This document shows, in pieces, positions 7,217 to 7,331 of a stretch of DNA of 7,331 bases. The DNA is from an uncultured Bacteroidales bacterium (GTDB lineage Bacteria; Bacteroidota; Bacteroidia; Bacteroidales; Paludibacteraceae). Made by a program: the position numbers and the translations under genes. The stretch is taken from assembly GCA_937916355.1 (NCBI GenBank), contig CALFTM010000092.1, positions 1 through 7,331 on the forward strand, in the 5' to 3' direction. Below the pieces are notes generated by a model. It saw nothing but the letters and a program-made list of their open reading frames with translations, did not search any database and was not told where the DNA came from. Numbering within the stretch: position 1 is the stretch's first letter; each line of letters begins with the position of its first letter.

Positions 7217-7247
7217 CAAAATTACATATAATAATTAAAATTATCAA
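7217..7247 (-). promoter_or_regulatory. Predicted Bacteroidetes-type (sigma-ABfr) promoter of the operon
   Basis: On the minus strand, TTG (7247-7245) is separated by 20 bp from TAATTTTG (7224-7217), which fits the Bacteroidetes -7 consensus TAnnTTTG exactly and the usual -33 TTG/TTTG spacing. It lies in the 148-bp gap between the large gene and the hairpin at 7287-7315, the only place an operon promoter could sit. Transcription would start near 7205-7212, giving a leader of about 70 nt. The surroundings are very AT-rich, so a chance match remains possible. Confidence 0.6.
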
Positions 7248-7275
7248 GTCTAATATAACTATATTTTAAAAATTG

Positions 7276-7324
7276 AAAAAAAGAAATCTCAACCGCATAA
7301 AATCAGCGTTTGAGACTCCTTTTT
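7276..7324. terminator. Probable bidirectional intrinsic terminator upstream of the operon
   Basis: TCTCAACCGC (7287-7296) pairs with GCGTTTGAGA (7306-7315) in a 10-bp stem with one C/T mismatch and a 9-nt loop. Read on the minus strand the stem is followed by TTTCTTTTTTT (7286-7276); read on the plus strand it is followed, after a short CTCC, by five T (7320-7324). It is best as a minus-strand terminator for a gene beyond the right edge, which would insulate the operon from upstream transcription. Confidence 0.6.
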
Positions 7325-7331
7325 ATATCGT

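Overview
The window looks like chromosomal DNA from an AT-rich member of the Bacteroidota, probably Bacteroidales. Four things support this: a large secreted protein ending in a type B (CHU_C, gliding-motility-associated) sorting domain of the type IX secretion system (T9SS), a PorP/SprF-family outer membrane protein, an OmpA-family protein of the PorE/PD40 kind, and a promoter that fits the Bacteroidetes sigma-ABfr consensus (TTG, 20 bp spacer, TAnnTTTG). I cannot name a genus from the sequence alone.

All convincing genes lie on the minus strand, so the transcriptional unit reads from right to left. 7276-7324: a hairpin with T-runs on both sides that closes off whatever lies upstream. 7217-7247: predicted promoter, followed by a leader of about 70 nt. 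7138-2501: a 1545-residue secreted multidomain surface protein. 22 bp gap. 2478-1072: a 468-residue periplasmic OmpA-family protein with PD40 propeller motifs and a C-terminal peptidoglycan-binding domain. 24 bp gap with a good Shine-Dalgarno sequence. 1047-142: a 301-residue PorP/SprF-like beta-barrel. 73-114: a strong intrinsic terminator. Bases 1-72 are AT-rich and hold nothing I can identify.

The three genes form a compact, apparently self-contained operon. By analogy with Flavobacterium johnsoniae SprB and SprF, where a type B cargo protein needs a cognate PorP/SprF partner, the inferred scheme is as follows. The large protein is exported by Sec, crosses the outer membrane through a T9SS encoded elsewhere, and is held or assembled at the surface by the PorP/SprF-like barrel. 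The OmpA-like protein may tie that assembly to peptidoglycan. The binding target of the surface protein cannot be read from the sequence. Its stalk is built of about nine transthyretin/Cna-B-like beta domains, one BIG2 Ig-like domain and about six further Ig-like domains, which suggests an adhesin or surface filament rather than an enzyme.

I found no RNA gene, mobile element, CRISPR array or origin. The system type is known. The less ordinary points are the internal duplication pattern of the stalk, the altered CHU_C signature, and the stripped-down OmpA/PorE-like partner.
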